Shown here: positions 46,547-55,556 of the stretch, in pieces | How positions within the stretch are numbered: the stretch's first letter is position 1 | Layout: each line of letters begins with the position of its first letter | Source of the DNA: PALSA-911 sp963839645 | GTDB taxonomy: Bacteria; Pseudomonadota; Alphaproteobacteria; Acetobacterales; Acetobacteraceae | DNA length: 64,000 bases | Direction: 5' to 3' | NCBI GenBank assembly: GCA_963839645.1 | Contig: CAWIVZ010000008.1 | Span: forward strand, 1,054,001-1,118,000 | Position numbers and translations under genes: made by a program | Notes under the pieces: model-generated | The model's input: only the letters and a program-made list of their open reading frames with translations | Database searches by the model: none | Told to the model about the DNA's origin: nothing

Positions 46547-47412
46547 TCGAAACGCTCCCAGCGCTCACCCAGCAGACCGCGCGGCCGGAGCAGCAGCATC
46601 AGGGCCATGAACACATACATCACCGCGCCGGAGGCCTCGGGGAAGAACTGGATGGTCAGCGCGATCACCACGCCGACCAGCAGGCCGGCGATCACCGCGC
46701 CCGGAAACGACCCGAGCCCGCCGATCGCCACCACGACGAAGGCGGGCATGATGGCGTTGGTCGCCATGGCCGGCGTCACGGTCCACAGCGGTGCGGCCAG
46801 CACGCCGGCGATGCCGGAAATGGCGCAGCCCAGGCCGAACACCCAGGTCAGCACCTTCGGCAGATTGATGCCGAGCAGCCCGACCATTTCCGGATCGCGC
46901 GACCCGGCGCGCAGGATGCGCCCGAACGGCGTGTAGGTCAGGAACGCCCACAGCCCGACCAGCACGGCGGCGGTGGTCGCCAGCACCGCGACGCGATAGT
47001 TGGTGATCAGCACCGGCCCCCAGATCTGGAACCCGGCCAGGAATTTCGGCGGGCTGAACGGCTGGCCGACGCCACCCCAGATCAGCCGCACCGATGCCTC
47101 GATCATCAGCGCCAGCGCGAAGGTGGTGATCAGGCTGAGCAGCGGCTCCTTGTCATACAGCCGGCGGATCAGCACGCGCTCCACCACCATTCCCACGGCG
47201 CCGACGGCGATCGGAGCGAGGATCACCGCCGGCCAGCCGAAGGTCTGGAACAAGGTCAGGGCGAAATAGGCGCCCAGGGTGAAGAAGCTGCCATGCGCGA
47301 AATTCACGATGCCGAGCAGGCCGAAGATGATCGACAGCCCTATGGCGATCAGCACATAGAGGCCGCCGAGCACCAGGCCGCTGACGACCTGGGAGAGCAG
47401 GATATCGAGCAT
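46543..47412 (-). CDS. livH: LivH-type inner membrane permease
   Basis: This 289-residue permease has about eight hydrophobic segments. The start QVVSGLVLGGLYVLIAIGLS and GIVNFAHGSFFTLGAYFALT are diagnostic of LivH, and the cytoplasmic loop RAGSRDPEMVGLLGINLPKV contacts the ATPase. It overlaps the start of the fused livMGF gene by four bases and follows livK by 34 bp. It should form the membrane channel of the Liv transporter together with the LivM part. Confidence 0.95.
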   Translation of the reverse strand: MLDILLSQVVSGLVLGGLYVLIAIGLSIIFGLLGIVNFAHGSFFTLGAYFALTLFQTFGWPAVILAPIAVGAVGMVVERVLIRRLYDKEPLLSLITTFALALMIEASVRLIWGGVGQPFSPPKFLAGFQIWGPVLITNYRVAVLATTAAVLVGLWAFLTYTPFGRILRAGSRDPEMVGLLGINLPKVLTWVFGLGCAISGIAGVLAAPLWTVTPAMATNAIMPAFVVVAIGGLGSFPGAVIAGLLVGVVIALTIQFFPEASGAVMYVFMALMLLLRPRGLLGERWERFE

Positions 47413-47446
47413 GGCGGTTCCCCCAGGCTGCGCGCGTGCGGGGTGG

Positions 47447-48701
47447 TCAGGTCATCTTGCAGCCGATTTCTTCCGGCGTGCCGAAGGTCTTGTCCAGATC
47501 CTCCACCTTTTCCGGCAGCACGGCCTTGACGTCGAAATAGTCCCACTGGTCGGTGATCTTGTCCTTCACCGATACCGCGAGGTTGCGCACCAGCATCTGG
47601 TGATCGAACCTGCGGTAGGCGTAGGAGGCGGGACCGGCCTGGAACTTCCAGGCTTCCAGCGCCTCGACGATCGCCATCGGGTCGGTGGATTTCGCCGCCT
47701 CGATCGATTCGAACATCGAGCGGGCGGTGATCCAGCCCATCCACGCCTTGTCCGCGGCCGGCTTGCCATGCTTCTTCAGATAGGCGGCGGCGAAGGCCTG
47801 TTCCGCCGGCGGATTGGCCGGATTGTTGTAGTACCACATCTTGGTGAAGATGCCGGTGGCCGCTTCCGGCCCGACCGCCCATATGTCGGTGTCGCCGATG
47901 GCGATCTCGCACGAACGGGATCTTGCCCTTCATGCCGAGCTCGTTCCACTGCTTCAGGAAGGTGGACAGATCTCCCGCCGACAGGCCGCCGACCACCACG
48001 TCCGGCTTGGCGGCGCGGATCTTCAGGATGAAGGAGCTGAAATCGGGGGTGTTCAGCGGCACCTCGTCCGATCCCACCTCGGTTCCGCCGGCCTGCTTCA
48101 GCAGCTCACGCGAGGAGCGCAGGATGTCCTGACCGAAGGCATAGGATGCGGTGATATGATACCATTTCTTGCCGTAGCTCAGCGCGTACGGCGCCAGCAT
48201 GCGCGACTGCACCTGCACCGGGGTGTTGAGCCGGAAGGTGAAGCGGTTGCAGTTCTTGCCGGTGATTTCCGTCGCCGCCGCGTTATCCACGATGAACGGG
48301 ATCTTCAGCTGTTCGGCGGTGGCTTCCTCGGCCAGCGCGTTGGACGACAGGGCGCCGCCGAGGATGGCGCAGACCTTGTTCTCCTGCACCAGCTTCTGCA
48401 TGTTCTGCGTTCCGGCCTGCGGGGTCGGCTCGTCCAGCCAGACCAGTTCGGCCGGCTGGCCCATGATCTTGTTGCCGCGCTCTTCCAGCGCCAGATACGT
48501 GCCGTTGGCGAGATATTCCGTCTGCGCCGCGATCTGCCCGGTCTTGGCCAGCAGCAGGCCGATCTTGATCGGCTCGGCGGCCCGGGCGATGTGCGGCATG
48601 GCCAGGGTCGAGCCGGCGGCGAGCGAGGCCGCGCCGAGCAAGGCCGTGCGGCGGGTGATGATGACGCCCGTTCCCGCGGACCCAGGTTTCCTGATGGTCA
48701 T
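47447..48701 (-). CDS. livK: LivK-type periplasmic amino acid-binding protein, one frameshift
   Basis: The protein has a Tat/Sec signal (RRTALLGAASLAAGSTLAMP) and the LivK fold start IKIGLLLAKTGQIAAQTEYL. The first frame runs to KQWNELGMKGKIPFV; an extra base at about 47908-47914 hides the continuation EIAIGDTDIWAVGPEAATG and the C terminus ending GTPEEIGCKMT. Corrected length is about 417 residues. It delivers a branched-chain amino acid or related compound to the LivH/LivMGF channel. Being the first gene, it probably carries the operon promoter in the 287-bp region upstream. Confidence 0.88.
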
Positions 48702-48926
48702 AGTTCCTCCCCACGGCGGTGTTCGTCCGCCTGCTTACTGAATAGTCGGTAGTATCGATAAAACTGACCCGCCATTCCGATAAAAGCAAGCCCCTGTTCT
48801 GGCCGTCCCCCTGGCCCGGCTTGACGCGATCCGGCCTCCTTGCCGCACAATCGGTTCAGCACGGGCGGGCGCCAGGACACGGTAGCCGGACAGGAAGCGG
48901 ACATGCACACGAGACGGAATATCCTT

Positions 48927-48974
48927 CTGAATTTCAACGCTTCGCGCGCCCTGAATTTCAACGCTTCGCGCGCC
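48927..48974. repeat. Exact 24-bp tandem direct repeat
   Basis: Two identical 24-bp units lie side by side at 48927-48950 and 48951-48974, starting CTGAATTTCAACGC. They lie in the leader of the downstream SDR gene, 15 bp before its start, opposite the liv operon promoter region. This is either a recent slippage duplication or paired regulatory sites. Confidence 0.9.
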
Positions 48975-48988
48975 GGGGAAACCGGCGC

Positions 48989-49811
48989 GTGAGCACCCGT
49001 TTCGGGGGCCGCACGGCGGTGGTGACCGGGGCGGCCGGCGGCATCGGCCGGGCAACGGCGTTGCGGCTCGCGCGCGATGGGGCGGCGGTGCTGGCGGTGG
49101 ACATCAGCGAGGAAGGACTGGAGGAAACCGCCTCGCTCGCCCGCGCGCAGGAAACCACGCTCGGCACGCTGCTCGCGGACGTGACGCTGGCCGGCGCCGC
49201 CGAGGAAGTGATCTCCCAGGCCGAGGCGGCGTTCGGGCCGCTGCGCATGCTGGTGAACAATGCCGGCATCGGCGGCGCGCACCGGGCGGAGGAAACCGAC
49301 GATGCCGAGTTCGCCCGCTTCCTGGAAACGAACTTGGCCGCCGTGTTCCGATTTTCGCGCGCCGGCGTGCGGCGGATGCGCGCGGCCATCGCAGCGCAGG
49401 GCGGCGAGCGGGGCGATCGTCAACATCGCCTCGATCTTCGGCATGGCCGGGTTTCCCGGCGGCGTGTCCTATGCGGCGGCGAAGGCCGGGGTGATCGGCC
49501 TGACCCGGCAGATGGCCGCCGATTACGGCCGCGCCGGGATACGGGTGAACGCCATCTCGCCGGGGCTGATCGAAACCAACATGACCCGCAGGCGGCTGGA
49601 GACCAGCCCCTGGTTCCGCGGCCTGATGAGCGAAATGACGCCCATCGACCGCTATGGCCGCCCGGAGGACATCGCCGGCGCGGCGGCGTTCCTGTGCTCG
49701 GAGGACGCCGGCTTCATCAGCGGCCAGACCCTGGTGGTGGATGGCGGCTGGCTGGCGACCCGCTATCGTGAGGGCCTGGATAACCTGCCGCCCGACGCTC
49801 CCCTTCCCTGA
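48989..49811 (+). CDS. Short-chain dehydrogenase/reductase, frameshifted
   Basis: This SDR starts at a GTG after CGGGGAAA (residues STRFGGRTAVVTGAAGGIGR, with the nucleotide motif TGAAGGIG). The NNAG motif lies in MLVNNAGIGGAHRA, and the second frame carries the catalytic motif SIFGMAGFPGGVSYAAAKAG (Tyr and Lys). One extra base at about 49400-49412 separates the frames. Corrected length is about 273 residues. It resembles general 3-oxoacyl-reductase-type SDRs; the substrate is unknown. It is followed 24 bp later by the polysaccharide deacetylase gene and is likely co-transcribed with it. Confidence 0.85.
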
Positions 49812-49835
49812 TCCCCCCAATCGCGGAGACGCAAG

Positions 49836-50690
49836 ATGTCCGATCTGTTCGTCTGCCTGACCTTCGACCACGACAACGCGTCGTCCTCGATCTCGCGCAA
49901 CATGGTGACCCCGACGGCGATCTCGCGCGGGGATTTCGGCATCCCCGCCACCGAGCGGATCCTGAAGCTGCTGGCGGCCGAGAAGATCCCCACCACCTGG
50001 TTCATCCCCGGGCACACGATCGAAAGCTATCCGTCCTGCGTGAAGCGGGTGTTCGAGGCCGGGCACGAGATCGGCAACCATGGCTGGACCCATCGCGTGC
50101 CGGCCTCGCTGGGGCGGGAGGGCGAGGAGGAGGAACTGGTCCGCGGCAACCAGGCGATCGAGGCGCTGACCGGCAGCAAGCCGCGCGGCTACCGATCCCC
50201 GGCATGGGATTTGTCGCCGCACAGCATCGACCTGCTGCTGAAGCATGGTTTCATCTATGACAGCTCGATGATGGGGCACGACTACCTGCCCTATCAGGCG
50301 CGCAACGGCGACCAGGTGCCGCTATTGGAAAAGATGATTTTCGGGCCGGACACGAAGCTGGTGGAGATGCCGATCTCGTGGTCGCTGGACGACCATCCGC
50401 ATTTCGAGTTCTTCCGCACCGAGCACTACGTGGTGCCCGGCCTGCAGAACGCGCGGGCGGTGTTCCAGAACTGGGTGGACGAGTTCGCGTATTTCAGGAA
50501 GCACAACGACTGGGGCATCCTGACCTACACGTTTCACCCGCACGTGGTCGGACGCGGCTACCGGATGCTGGCGCTGGAGGACCTGATCGCCCAGCTGCGC
50601 GCGGGCGGCGCGAAATTCGTGACGATGGAAACCGCCGTGGCGGAATACCGGCGCAAATTTCCGAACGGGCTCAGCCTGCGCGGAGGCTAA
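49836..50690 (+). CDS. Polysaccharide deacetylase-family (NodB-like) protein
   Basis: This 284-residue metal-dependent deacetylase of the CE4 fold has the first motif TFDHDN (general base Asp and second Asp), the zinc-binding HEIGNHGWTH and the third motif YRSPAWDLSPHSIDLLLKHG. There is no signal peptide, so it works in the cytoplasm, as do the PuuE/allantoinase-like or formamidase-like branches of the family. Those act on amides such as formyl compounds or ureides rather than on chitin. The exact substrate is not known. It is next to an SDR and upstream of a strong hairpin. Confidence 0.85.
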   Translation: MSDLFVCLTFDHDNASSSISRNMVTPTAISRGDFGIPATERILKLLAAEKIPTTWFIPGHTIESYPSCVKRVFEAGHEIGNHGWTHRVPASLGREGEEEELVRGNQAIEALTGSKPRGYRSPAWDLSPHSIDLLLKHGFIYDSSMMGHDYLPYQARNGDQVPLLEKMIFGPDTKLVEMPISWSLDDHPHFEFFRTEHYVVPGLQNARAVFQNWVDEFAYFRKHNDWGILTYTFHPHVVGRGYRMLALEDLIAQLRAGGAKFVTMETAVAEYRRKFPNGLSLRGG

Positions 50691-50721
50691 CGAGGGATCG
50701 GGGTAAGGCCCCGATCCCTCG
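50691..50721. terminator. Strong bidirectional hairpin terminator
   Basis: CGAGGGATCGGGG (50691-50703) pairs perfectly with CCCCGATCCCTCG (50709-50721) around a five-base loop. It lies between the converging deacetylase and LLM genes. The 13-bp stem is strong but lacks a T run, so it may act as a bidirectional stop or processing site. Confidence 0.7.
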
Positions 50722-50747
50722 CGCGCGTCCGCGATAAGGGGCCGCCG

Positions 50748-51866
50748 TTACTCGGCGGCCTGGGCGAGCTTCGCCGGTGCCAGGGCCGGGGCCTGGGCGG
50801 TCTTCCAGGTCTTCAGCACCGGCAGCACTTCCTTGCCGAACAGCCGCATCGAGGCCTCGGCGGTCTCGATCGGGATGCCGCCGAAGCGGAACGAGGTGGC
50901 CAGCTCGAAATCGCCGATCGTCTCGCGCCGTTCCTCGAGCTGGCGCAGGATGCGGTCGGGCGAGCCCCAGACGGCGGCCTTCATGAAACCATCGGTCATG
51001 CCGGACAGGCCGGTCTGGCGCGCGATCTCGGATTTCTGGGCGTAGGCGTTGTAGCCCTTGGTGGTGGAGAAATGCTCGCTCATCAGCTCGTAATGCTCGA
51101 TGTTGCTCTGCACGAAGGAGCTCATGTGCCTGCGGGCGGTTTCCTCCAGCGCGGGGGTTTCCGGCGCGCAGAGGCAGAAATCGGCGATCAGCATCGGCAG
51201 CGCGGCGGCCTGGTGGTATTGCTGGAACAGGTCGCGGTAGCGCTGGATGGCGGGCATGCGCAGCGGCCAGGGCCGGTCGGCGAACATGACCATGCGGGCG
51301 CCGATCCGTGCGGCTGATTCGAGCGAGTCATCGCTCGACGCCACGGCGTAGATCCGGCCGTCGAAGCTGTATTTCGGCCGCGGACGCAGTTCGACGCGCT
51401 TTTGCTTGTAGTATTTGCCGTCGCCCTCGATCCAGCCGGTGCGCAGCGCCTGCAGGATCATCGCCGAGGCCTCGTCGAAGCGTTCGCGAGACTCGTCCAT
51501 GGTCTGGTTGAAGGCGGCGAATTCGCGCCGGGCCAGGCCGCGGCCGATGCCGAAGCGCAGGCGGCCCTTGCTCAGCATATCCAGCACGATCGCCTTTTCC
51601 GCGACGCGCAGCGGGTTGTTCCACGGCAGGATCACCGCCGCGGTGCCGAGGTCGATGTTCGGGCAGACCGAAGCCAGATAGGCCATCAGCTGCAGGTTGT
51701 CGGGGCAGAACGAGTAGTCGTTGAAGTGATGCTCGACCGCCCAGAGCGCGGAGAAGCCGAGCTCCTCGGCGACGCGGCAGAGGCGGATTTCGTCCTCCCA
51801 AACCTGCTCGTCCGAGATGTCCGTCCAGCCGTAGCTGGCGAAGACCATTTGCACGCCGACGTCCAT
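50748..51866 (-). CDS. LLM class flavin-dependent oxidoreductase
   Basis: This 372-residue TIM-barrel flavoprotein of the bacterial luciferase-like family has AEELGFSALWAVEHHFNDYS near its start, the FMN-binding strand LGTAAVILPWNNPLRVAEKA, and GRLRFGIGRGLARREFAAFN. Such enzymes use reduced FMN (or F420 in other lineages) to oxidise small substrates. The reductase partner and substrate are not encoded nearby. It is monocistronic, between an SDR/deacetylase unit and the divergent epoxide hydrolase. Confidence 0.9.
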   Translation of the reverse strand: MDVGVQMVFASYGWTDISDEQVWEDEIRLCRVAEELGFSALWAVEHHFNDYSFCPDNLQLMAYLASVCPNIDLGTAAVILPWNNPLRVAEKAIVLDMLSKGRLRFGIGRGLARREFAAFNQTMDESRERFDEASAMILQALRTGWIEGDGKYYKQKRVELRPRPKYSFDGRIYAVASSDDSLESAARIGARMVMFADRPWPLRMPAIQRYRDLFQQYHQAAALPMLIADFCLCAPETPALEETARRHMSSFVQSNIEHYELMSEHFSTTKGYNAYAQKSEIARQTGLSGMTDGFMKAAVWGSPDRILRQLEERRETIGDFELATSFRFGGIPIETAEASMRLFGKEVLPVLKTWKTAQAPALAPAKLAQAAE

Positions 51867-51930
51867 TTCGTCCTCCTGATTTTTGACCGGATGCTTTCAC
51901 GCCGGCGGGTGAAAGACAAGGATGCGGGCA

Positions 51931-51972
51931 CCCCGATCCTGGTGCCCCGATCCTGGTGCCCCGATCCTGGTG
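51931..51972. repeat. Tandem 14-bp repeat, three copies
   Basis: CCCCGATCCTGGTG is repeated three times head to tail at 51931, 51945 and 51959, in the 163-bp divergent region between the LLM and epoxide hydrolase genes. Perfect identity suggests recent slippage expansion or a set of binding sites. Confidence 0.9.
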
Positions 51973-52029
51973 CGAGGCGGCCGGCTGAACTAGCATCGGC
52001 TGTTTCAACGAACACAAAGGGAGAATGCC

Positions 52030-53061
52030 ATGCGGCTGGACGGGATCACCGAGCACATGGCGATCACCCCGCGCCACAAGACCTTCTATCTGGCCGCGGG
52101 GCCGAAGGATGGTCCGCTCGTGGTGCTGGTGCATGGCTGGCCCGAATTGTCGATCAGTTGGCGCCACCAGCTGCCGGTGCTGGCCGGCCTGGGGTTTCGC
52201 GCCATCGCGCCGGACATGCGCGGCTATGGCCGCTCGAGCGTGCACGCTACCCATGCGGCCTATGCGCAGGAAGAGATCGTGGCCGATATGCTGGAACTGC
52301 TCGCGGCACTCGGCCGGGAGCGGGCGGTCTGGGTCGGGCACGATTGGGGCAGCCCGGTGGTGTGGAACCTGGCCAGCCACCATCCGGAGCGCTGCCAGGC
52401 GGTCGCGAGCCTGTGCGTGCCCTATCGCACGGTGGAATTCGGCGTGGACGCGATGCTCGGGCTGGTGGATCGCGAGGTGTATCCCGAAGCGCGATACCCG
52501 GCCGGACAGTGGGAGTACATGCGCTTCTACGAGGAGAATTTCGACACCGCGCGCCGGGCCTTCGAGGCGGACACGACGCGGACGGTGAAGGCGCTGTTTC
52601 GCCGCGGCAATCCGGCCGGCTACCGCAAGCCGGTGCGCAATTCGCTGGTCCGCCAGGACGGCGGCTGGTTCGGCGGCACCGGGATCGCGCCGGAAACCGA
52701 CCTGGATACGGCGGTGCTGAACGAGGCGGAGCTATGCGCCTATGCTTCCGCGTTGGCGCGCAACGGATTTTTCGGGCCGGATTCCTGGTACATGAACCAC
52801 CCGGCCAACGCGGCGTATGCCGCCCGCGCGGTCAATGGCGGTTATCTGGACATGCCCGTGCTGTTCCTGGCCGGACGCCACGATTTCACCTGCGAGACCA
52901 TCACCTCTCGCCTGGCCGAGCCGATGCGGGCCTATTGCCGCGATCTCAGCGAGACCGTGGTGGAGAGCGGCCATTGGATGGCGCAGGAAAAGCCAATCGC
53001 GGTGAACGCGGCGCTGATCCGCTGGCTGGCAACCATGGCGCAGGGCGTCTGGCCGTCCTGA
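52030..53061 (+). CDS. Epoxide hydrolase-like alpha/beta hydrolase
   Basis: This 343-residue hydrolase has the oxyanion motif VLVHGWPELSISWRHQLPVL, RGYGRSS and the nucleophile Asp in GHDWGSPVVWNLA. The acid is in LAGRHDFTC and the histidine in ESGHWMAQEKP. The HGWPE plus GHDWG combination is typical of soluble epoxide hydrolases and haloalkane dehalogenases. The lid tyrosines are not certain, so the substrate is open. It may detoxify or metabolise an epoxide formed by a monooxygenase such as the P450 or ACAD-like enzyme seen elsewhere in the window. Confidence 0.88.
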   Translation: MRLDGITEHMAITPRHKTFYLAAGPKDGPLVVLVHGWPELSISWRHQLPVLAGLGFRAIAPDMRGYGRSSVHATHAAYAQEEIVADMLELLAALGRERAVWVGHDWGSPVVWNLASHHPERCQAVASLCVPYRTVEFGVDAMLGLVDREVYPEARYPAGQWEYMRFYEENFDTARRAFEADTTRTVKALFRRGNPAGYRKPVRNSLVRQDGGWFGGTGIAPETDLDTAVLNEAELCAYASALARNGFFGPDSWYMNHPANAAYAARAVNGGYLDMPVLFLAGRHDFTCETITSRLAEPMRAYCRDLSETVVESGHWMAQEKPIAVNAALIRWLATMAQGVWPS

Positions 53062-53071
53062 TCGCGGGTTT

Positions 53072-53118
53072 GGGCGCGCCGCGCCCAGCGGGTCCAGGGC
53101 GGAGCCCTGGCCTTCCTT
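53072..53118. terminator. Palindromic terminator region, partial copy of the long repeat family
   Basis: Two hairpins lie between the converging epoxide hydrolase and aminotransferase genes: GGGCGCG/CGCGCCC (53072-53086) and CCAGGGC-GGA-GCCCTGG (53094-53110). The second one with its flanks resembles the right arm of the element at 62150-62396 (GGGTC, then a GC-rich hairpin with GGA, then GCCTT). It may be a degenerate half copy of that family and probably ends both transcripts. Confidence 0.55.
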
Positions 53119-53120
53119 CC

Positions 53121-54020
53121 CTATGCCGCCAACCTGCCGGCTTCCCCCGGCGGCAGATGGACCAACTCGCCATAACTCCGCACCAACGCCTCGGTGACCC
53201 GGCCGGGCGTGTAGCCATGCCCGGCGATTTCCCGCACCGGAGTGATCTCGGCGGCGGTGCCCGCCAAAAACGCCTCGGAAAAGCTGGGGAGCTCGTCGGG
53301 CAGGATCGGCCGCTCGGTCACGTTCATGCCAAGCCGGCGCGCGAGGCTCATCGCGGTCCGCCGCGTGATGCCGTCCAGGAAGCCTTCGACCAGCGGGGTG
53401 TGGATTGCGCCGTCGCGGACGAACAGGATGTTGGCCCCGGTGGCTTCCGCCACGCGGCCGCGCCAGTCCAGCATCAGGGCGTCGTCGTAGCCCTCGGCCT
53501 CCGCCTTGTGCTTGGCGAGCGTGCCGATCATGTAGAGGCCGGAGGCCTTGGAGGCGGTGGGGGCGGTTTTCGGGCTCGGGCGCTGCCAATCGGCCATGGA
53601 GAGGCGGATGCCGCGCATGCGGTCGGCGGCGAAATAGCTGGGCCACGGCCAGACGGCGATCGAGAGATGGATTTTTGTCCGCTGGGCGGAGACCGCCAGC
53701 TGCTCCGAGCCGCGCCAGGCGACCGGGCGGACATAGGCGTCGGTGAGGCCGCTGGCGGCGAGGGTTTGCCGGCAGGCCGCGTCGATCTGGTCGGCGGTGT
53801 AGGGGATTTCGAAGCCGAGAATGCGGCCGGACTGGAGCAGGCGATCGGTATGATCGCGCAGACGGAAGATATGGCCGCTATAAGCACGCTCGCCTTCGAA
53901 CACGGCGCTGGCATAATGCAGACCATGCGAGAGAACATGCAGCCTGGCATCGCGCCAGGGAACCAGGACACCGTCCAACCAGATCAGGCCGTCGCGGTCA
54001 TCGAAAGGAACAGGCGTCAT
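53121..54020 (-). CDS. ilvE: Branched-chain amino acid aminotransferase
   Basis: This 299-residue fold-IV PLP aminotransferase has LHVLSHGLHYASAVFEGERA at the start, the PLP lysine in TAPTASKASGLYMIGTLAK and the C-terminal AFLAGTAAEITPVREIAGHG. These match the alphaproteobacterial branched-chain aminotransferase, which interconverts leucine, isoleucine and valine with their 2-oxo acids. A DadA-type D-amino acid role is less likely. It is divergent from the MarR/response regulator/kinase operon, an arrangement often seen in alphaproteobacteria. Confidence 0.93.
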   Translation of the reverse strand: MTPVPFDDRDGLIWLDGVLVPWRDARLHVLSHGLHYASAVFEGERAYSGHIFRLRDHTDRLLQSGRILGFEIPYTADQIDAACRQTLAASGLTDAYVRPVAWRGSEQLAVSAQRTKIHLSIAVWPWPSYFAADRMRGIRLSMADWQRPSPKTAPTASKASGLYMIGTLAKHKAEAEGYDDALMLDWRGRVAEATGANILFVRDGAIHTPLVEGFLDGITRRTAMSLARRLGMNVTERPILPDELPSFSEAFLAGTAAEITPVREIAGHGYTPGRVTEALVRSYGELVHLPPGEAGRLAA

Positions 54021-54059
54021 GGCGGCTTTCCTTGTAAGATTGTTGCTTGGTGCATGACC

Positions 54060-54094
54060 TGAGTAAAATAAGACGCCGAATGAGTCAATAAGAC
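54060..54094. promoter_or_regulatory. Two direct repeats in the ilvE/marR divergent promoter
   Basis: TGAGTAAAATAAGAC (54060-54074) and TGAGTCAATAAGAC (54081-54094) start 21 bp apart, two turns of the helix. They lie in the most AT-rich part of the 100-bp gap, upstream of the MarR start. Spacing and orientation suggest a binding site for a dimeric regulator, either the MarR protein or the response regulator. Confidence 0.55.
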
Positions 54095-54120
54095 TGTCCT
54101 AATTGGAGAGAATGTCAGCT

Positions 54121-54825
54121 ATGTCAGATCAGAAGGGCGATGCGGACACGATTGCGCCGCGCGCACCAGCCGCCAGCCCTCAGGTGCCCAGCCCCCCGGA
54201 GCCCACCGATCGGGCCAGGGCCCGGCGGGCCAGGGCCAAGCGGATCGGGGCTGGGGGACCGGGGTTCGGCGGGTCCGGACCGACCGCCGCGGGGGCGAGT
54301 TTGCTGTTCCTGCGCGAGGAGGAGATCCGGCTGGCGCAGGACCTGATGTTCTTCGCCTATCGCGACTTCACCAACGCCGCCGATGAGGTGCTGGAGGGGC
54401 TGGAGCTCGGCCGGGCGCATCACCGGGCGCTGCATTACATCGGCCGCAACCCGGCGATCACGGTGTCGGACCTGCTGTCGATCCTGCGCATCACCAAGCA
54501 GAGTCTGGCGCGGGTGCTGAGCGTGCTGGTGGAGCAGGGCTATGTGGCGCAGGCGCCCGGACCGGTGGACCGGCGCCAGCGGCTGCTGACGCTGACACCG
54601 CAGGGCCAGGCGCTGGAGCGGCAGTTGTTCGAGCGCCAGCGCAACCGGCTCGCTTCTGCCTATCGCGAGGCCGGCGGCGCGGCGGTGGAAGGGTTCCGCC
54701 GGGTGATGCGCGGGATCATGAACGAGTCCGCGCGCGCCTATATCGACAATAGCGGGGCCGAGGGGCCGGCGGCACGGCTGCGCGGCACCTCCCGCCCGGC
54801 CGCGGGACAGGCCGAGAAGGAATAG
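54121..54825 (+). CDS. MarR family regulator (PetP-like)
   Basis: This protein of about 234 residues has a long disordered Ala/Pro/Arg-rich N terminus (about residues 1-60) before the winged-helix core. The core shows LGRAHHRALHYIGRNPAITV, the recognition region SDLLSILRITKQSLARVLS and the wing PGPVDRRQRLLTLT. It is followed directly by an OmpR-type response regulator gene and a kinase gene. The MarR-regulator pair matches petP-petR, known in Rhodobacter capsulatus. GGAGAG precedes the ATG at 54121, which is preferred to the ATG at 54112. Confidence 0.85.
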   Translation: MSDQKGDADTIAPRAPAASPQVPSPPEPTDRARARRARAKRIGAGGPGFGGSGPTAAGASLLFLREEEIRLAQDLMFFAYRDFTNAADEVLEGLELGRAHHRALHYIGRNPAITVSDLLSILRITKQSLARVLSVLVEQGYVAQAPGPVDRRQRLLTLTPQGQALERQLFERQRNRLASAYREAGGAAVEGFRRVMRGIMNESARAYIDNSGAEGPAARLRGTSRPAAGQAEKE

Positions 54826-54842
54826 GGGCCTGGAAGGAACAG

Positions 54843-55553
54843 ATGTCCGACGACGCGCTGATCCTGGTCGTTGACGACGATGCCCGGCTGCGGGCGCTGC
54901 TGCAGCGGTATCTGGCCGAGCACGGGTTTCGCGTGACCACGGCGGAGAGCGCCGCCGACGCGCGCGGCAAGCTGCGATTTCTCAGTCCAGACCTGATGGT
55001 GCTGGACGTTATGATGCCAGGCGAGAGCGGGCTGGAGCTGGTGCAGTCGCTGCGCACCGGCAACGCCGATCTGCCGCCGGTGCTGCTGCTGACCGCGCGC
55101 GGCGCGCCGGAAGACCGCATCGCCGGGTTCGAGGCCGGCGCGGACGACTATCTGGGCAAGCCGTTCGAGCCGCTGGAACTGGTGCTGCGCATCCGCGCCA
55201 TGCTGCGCCGGGCGACACCGGCGCCAGTGGCGGTTCCGGCGACGAGTTTCACCGGCCCGCTGCCACTCGGCGATGCGGCGTTCGATGTCGAGCGGGGCGA
55301 GTTGAGCCGGGCGGGCAACGTCATCCACCTGACCGGCGGCGAGGCGGCGCTGCTGACGGCGCTGGCGCGCAAGCCGAACGAGGTGCTGTCGCGCGAGGAC
55401 ATCGCCGAGACGCTGGGCATGGACGAGGCCGGCGAGCGCGCCATCGACGTGCAGGTGACGCGGCTGCGGCGAAAGATCGAGATCGACCCGCGTGAGCCGC
55501 GGTTCCTGCACACGGTGCGCGGGCGTGGCTACGTGCTGAAGCCGGGGATGTAG
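54843..55553 (+). CDS. OmpR-family response regulator (PetR-like)
   Basis: This 236-residue two-domain regulator has an N-terminal receiver: the acidic pocket VVDDDARLRALL, phosphoacceptor Asp55 in LMVLDVMMPGESG, Thr84 in VLLLTARGAPEDR and Lys106 in DDYLGKPFEPL. A C-terminal winged-helix DNA-binding domain follows (LTGGEAALLTALARKPNEV, ending TRLRRKIEIDPREPRFLHTV and RGRGYVLKPG). It lies 17 bp after the MarR gene and three bases before the histidine kinase gene. The kinase should phosphorylate Asp55. The regulon is unknown, though the neighbouring ilvE and MarR promoters are candidates. Confidence 0.95.
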   Translation: MSDDALILVVDDDARLRALLQRYLAEHGFRVTTAESAADARGKLRFLSPDLMVLDVMMPGESGLELVQSLRTGNADLPPVLLLTARGAPEDRIAGFEAGADDYLGKPFEPLELVLRIRAMLRRATPAPVAVPATSFTGPLPLGDAAFDVERGELSRAGNVIHLTGGEAALLTALARKPNEVLSREDIAETLGMDEAGERAIDVQVTRLRRKIEIDPREPRFLHTVRGRGYVLKPGM

Positions 55554-55556
55554 GGG

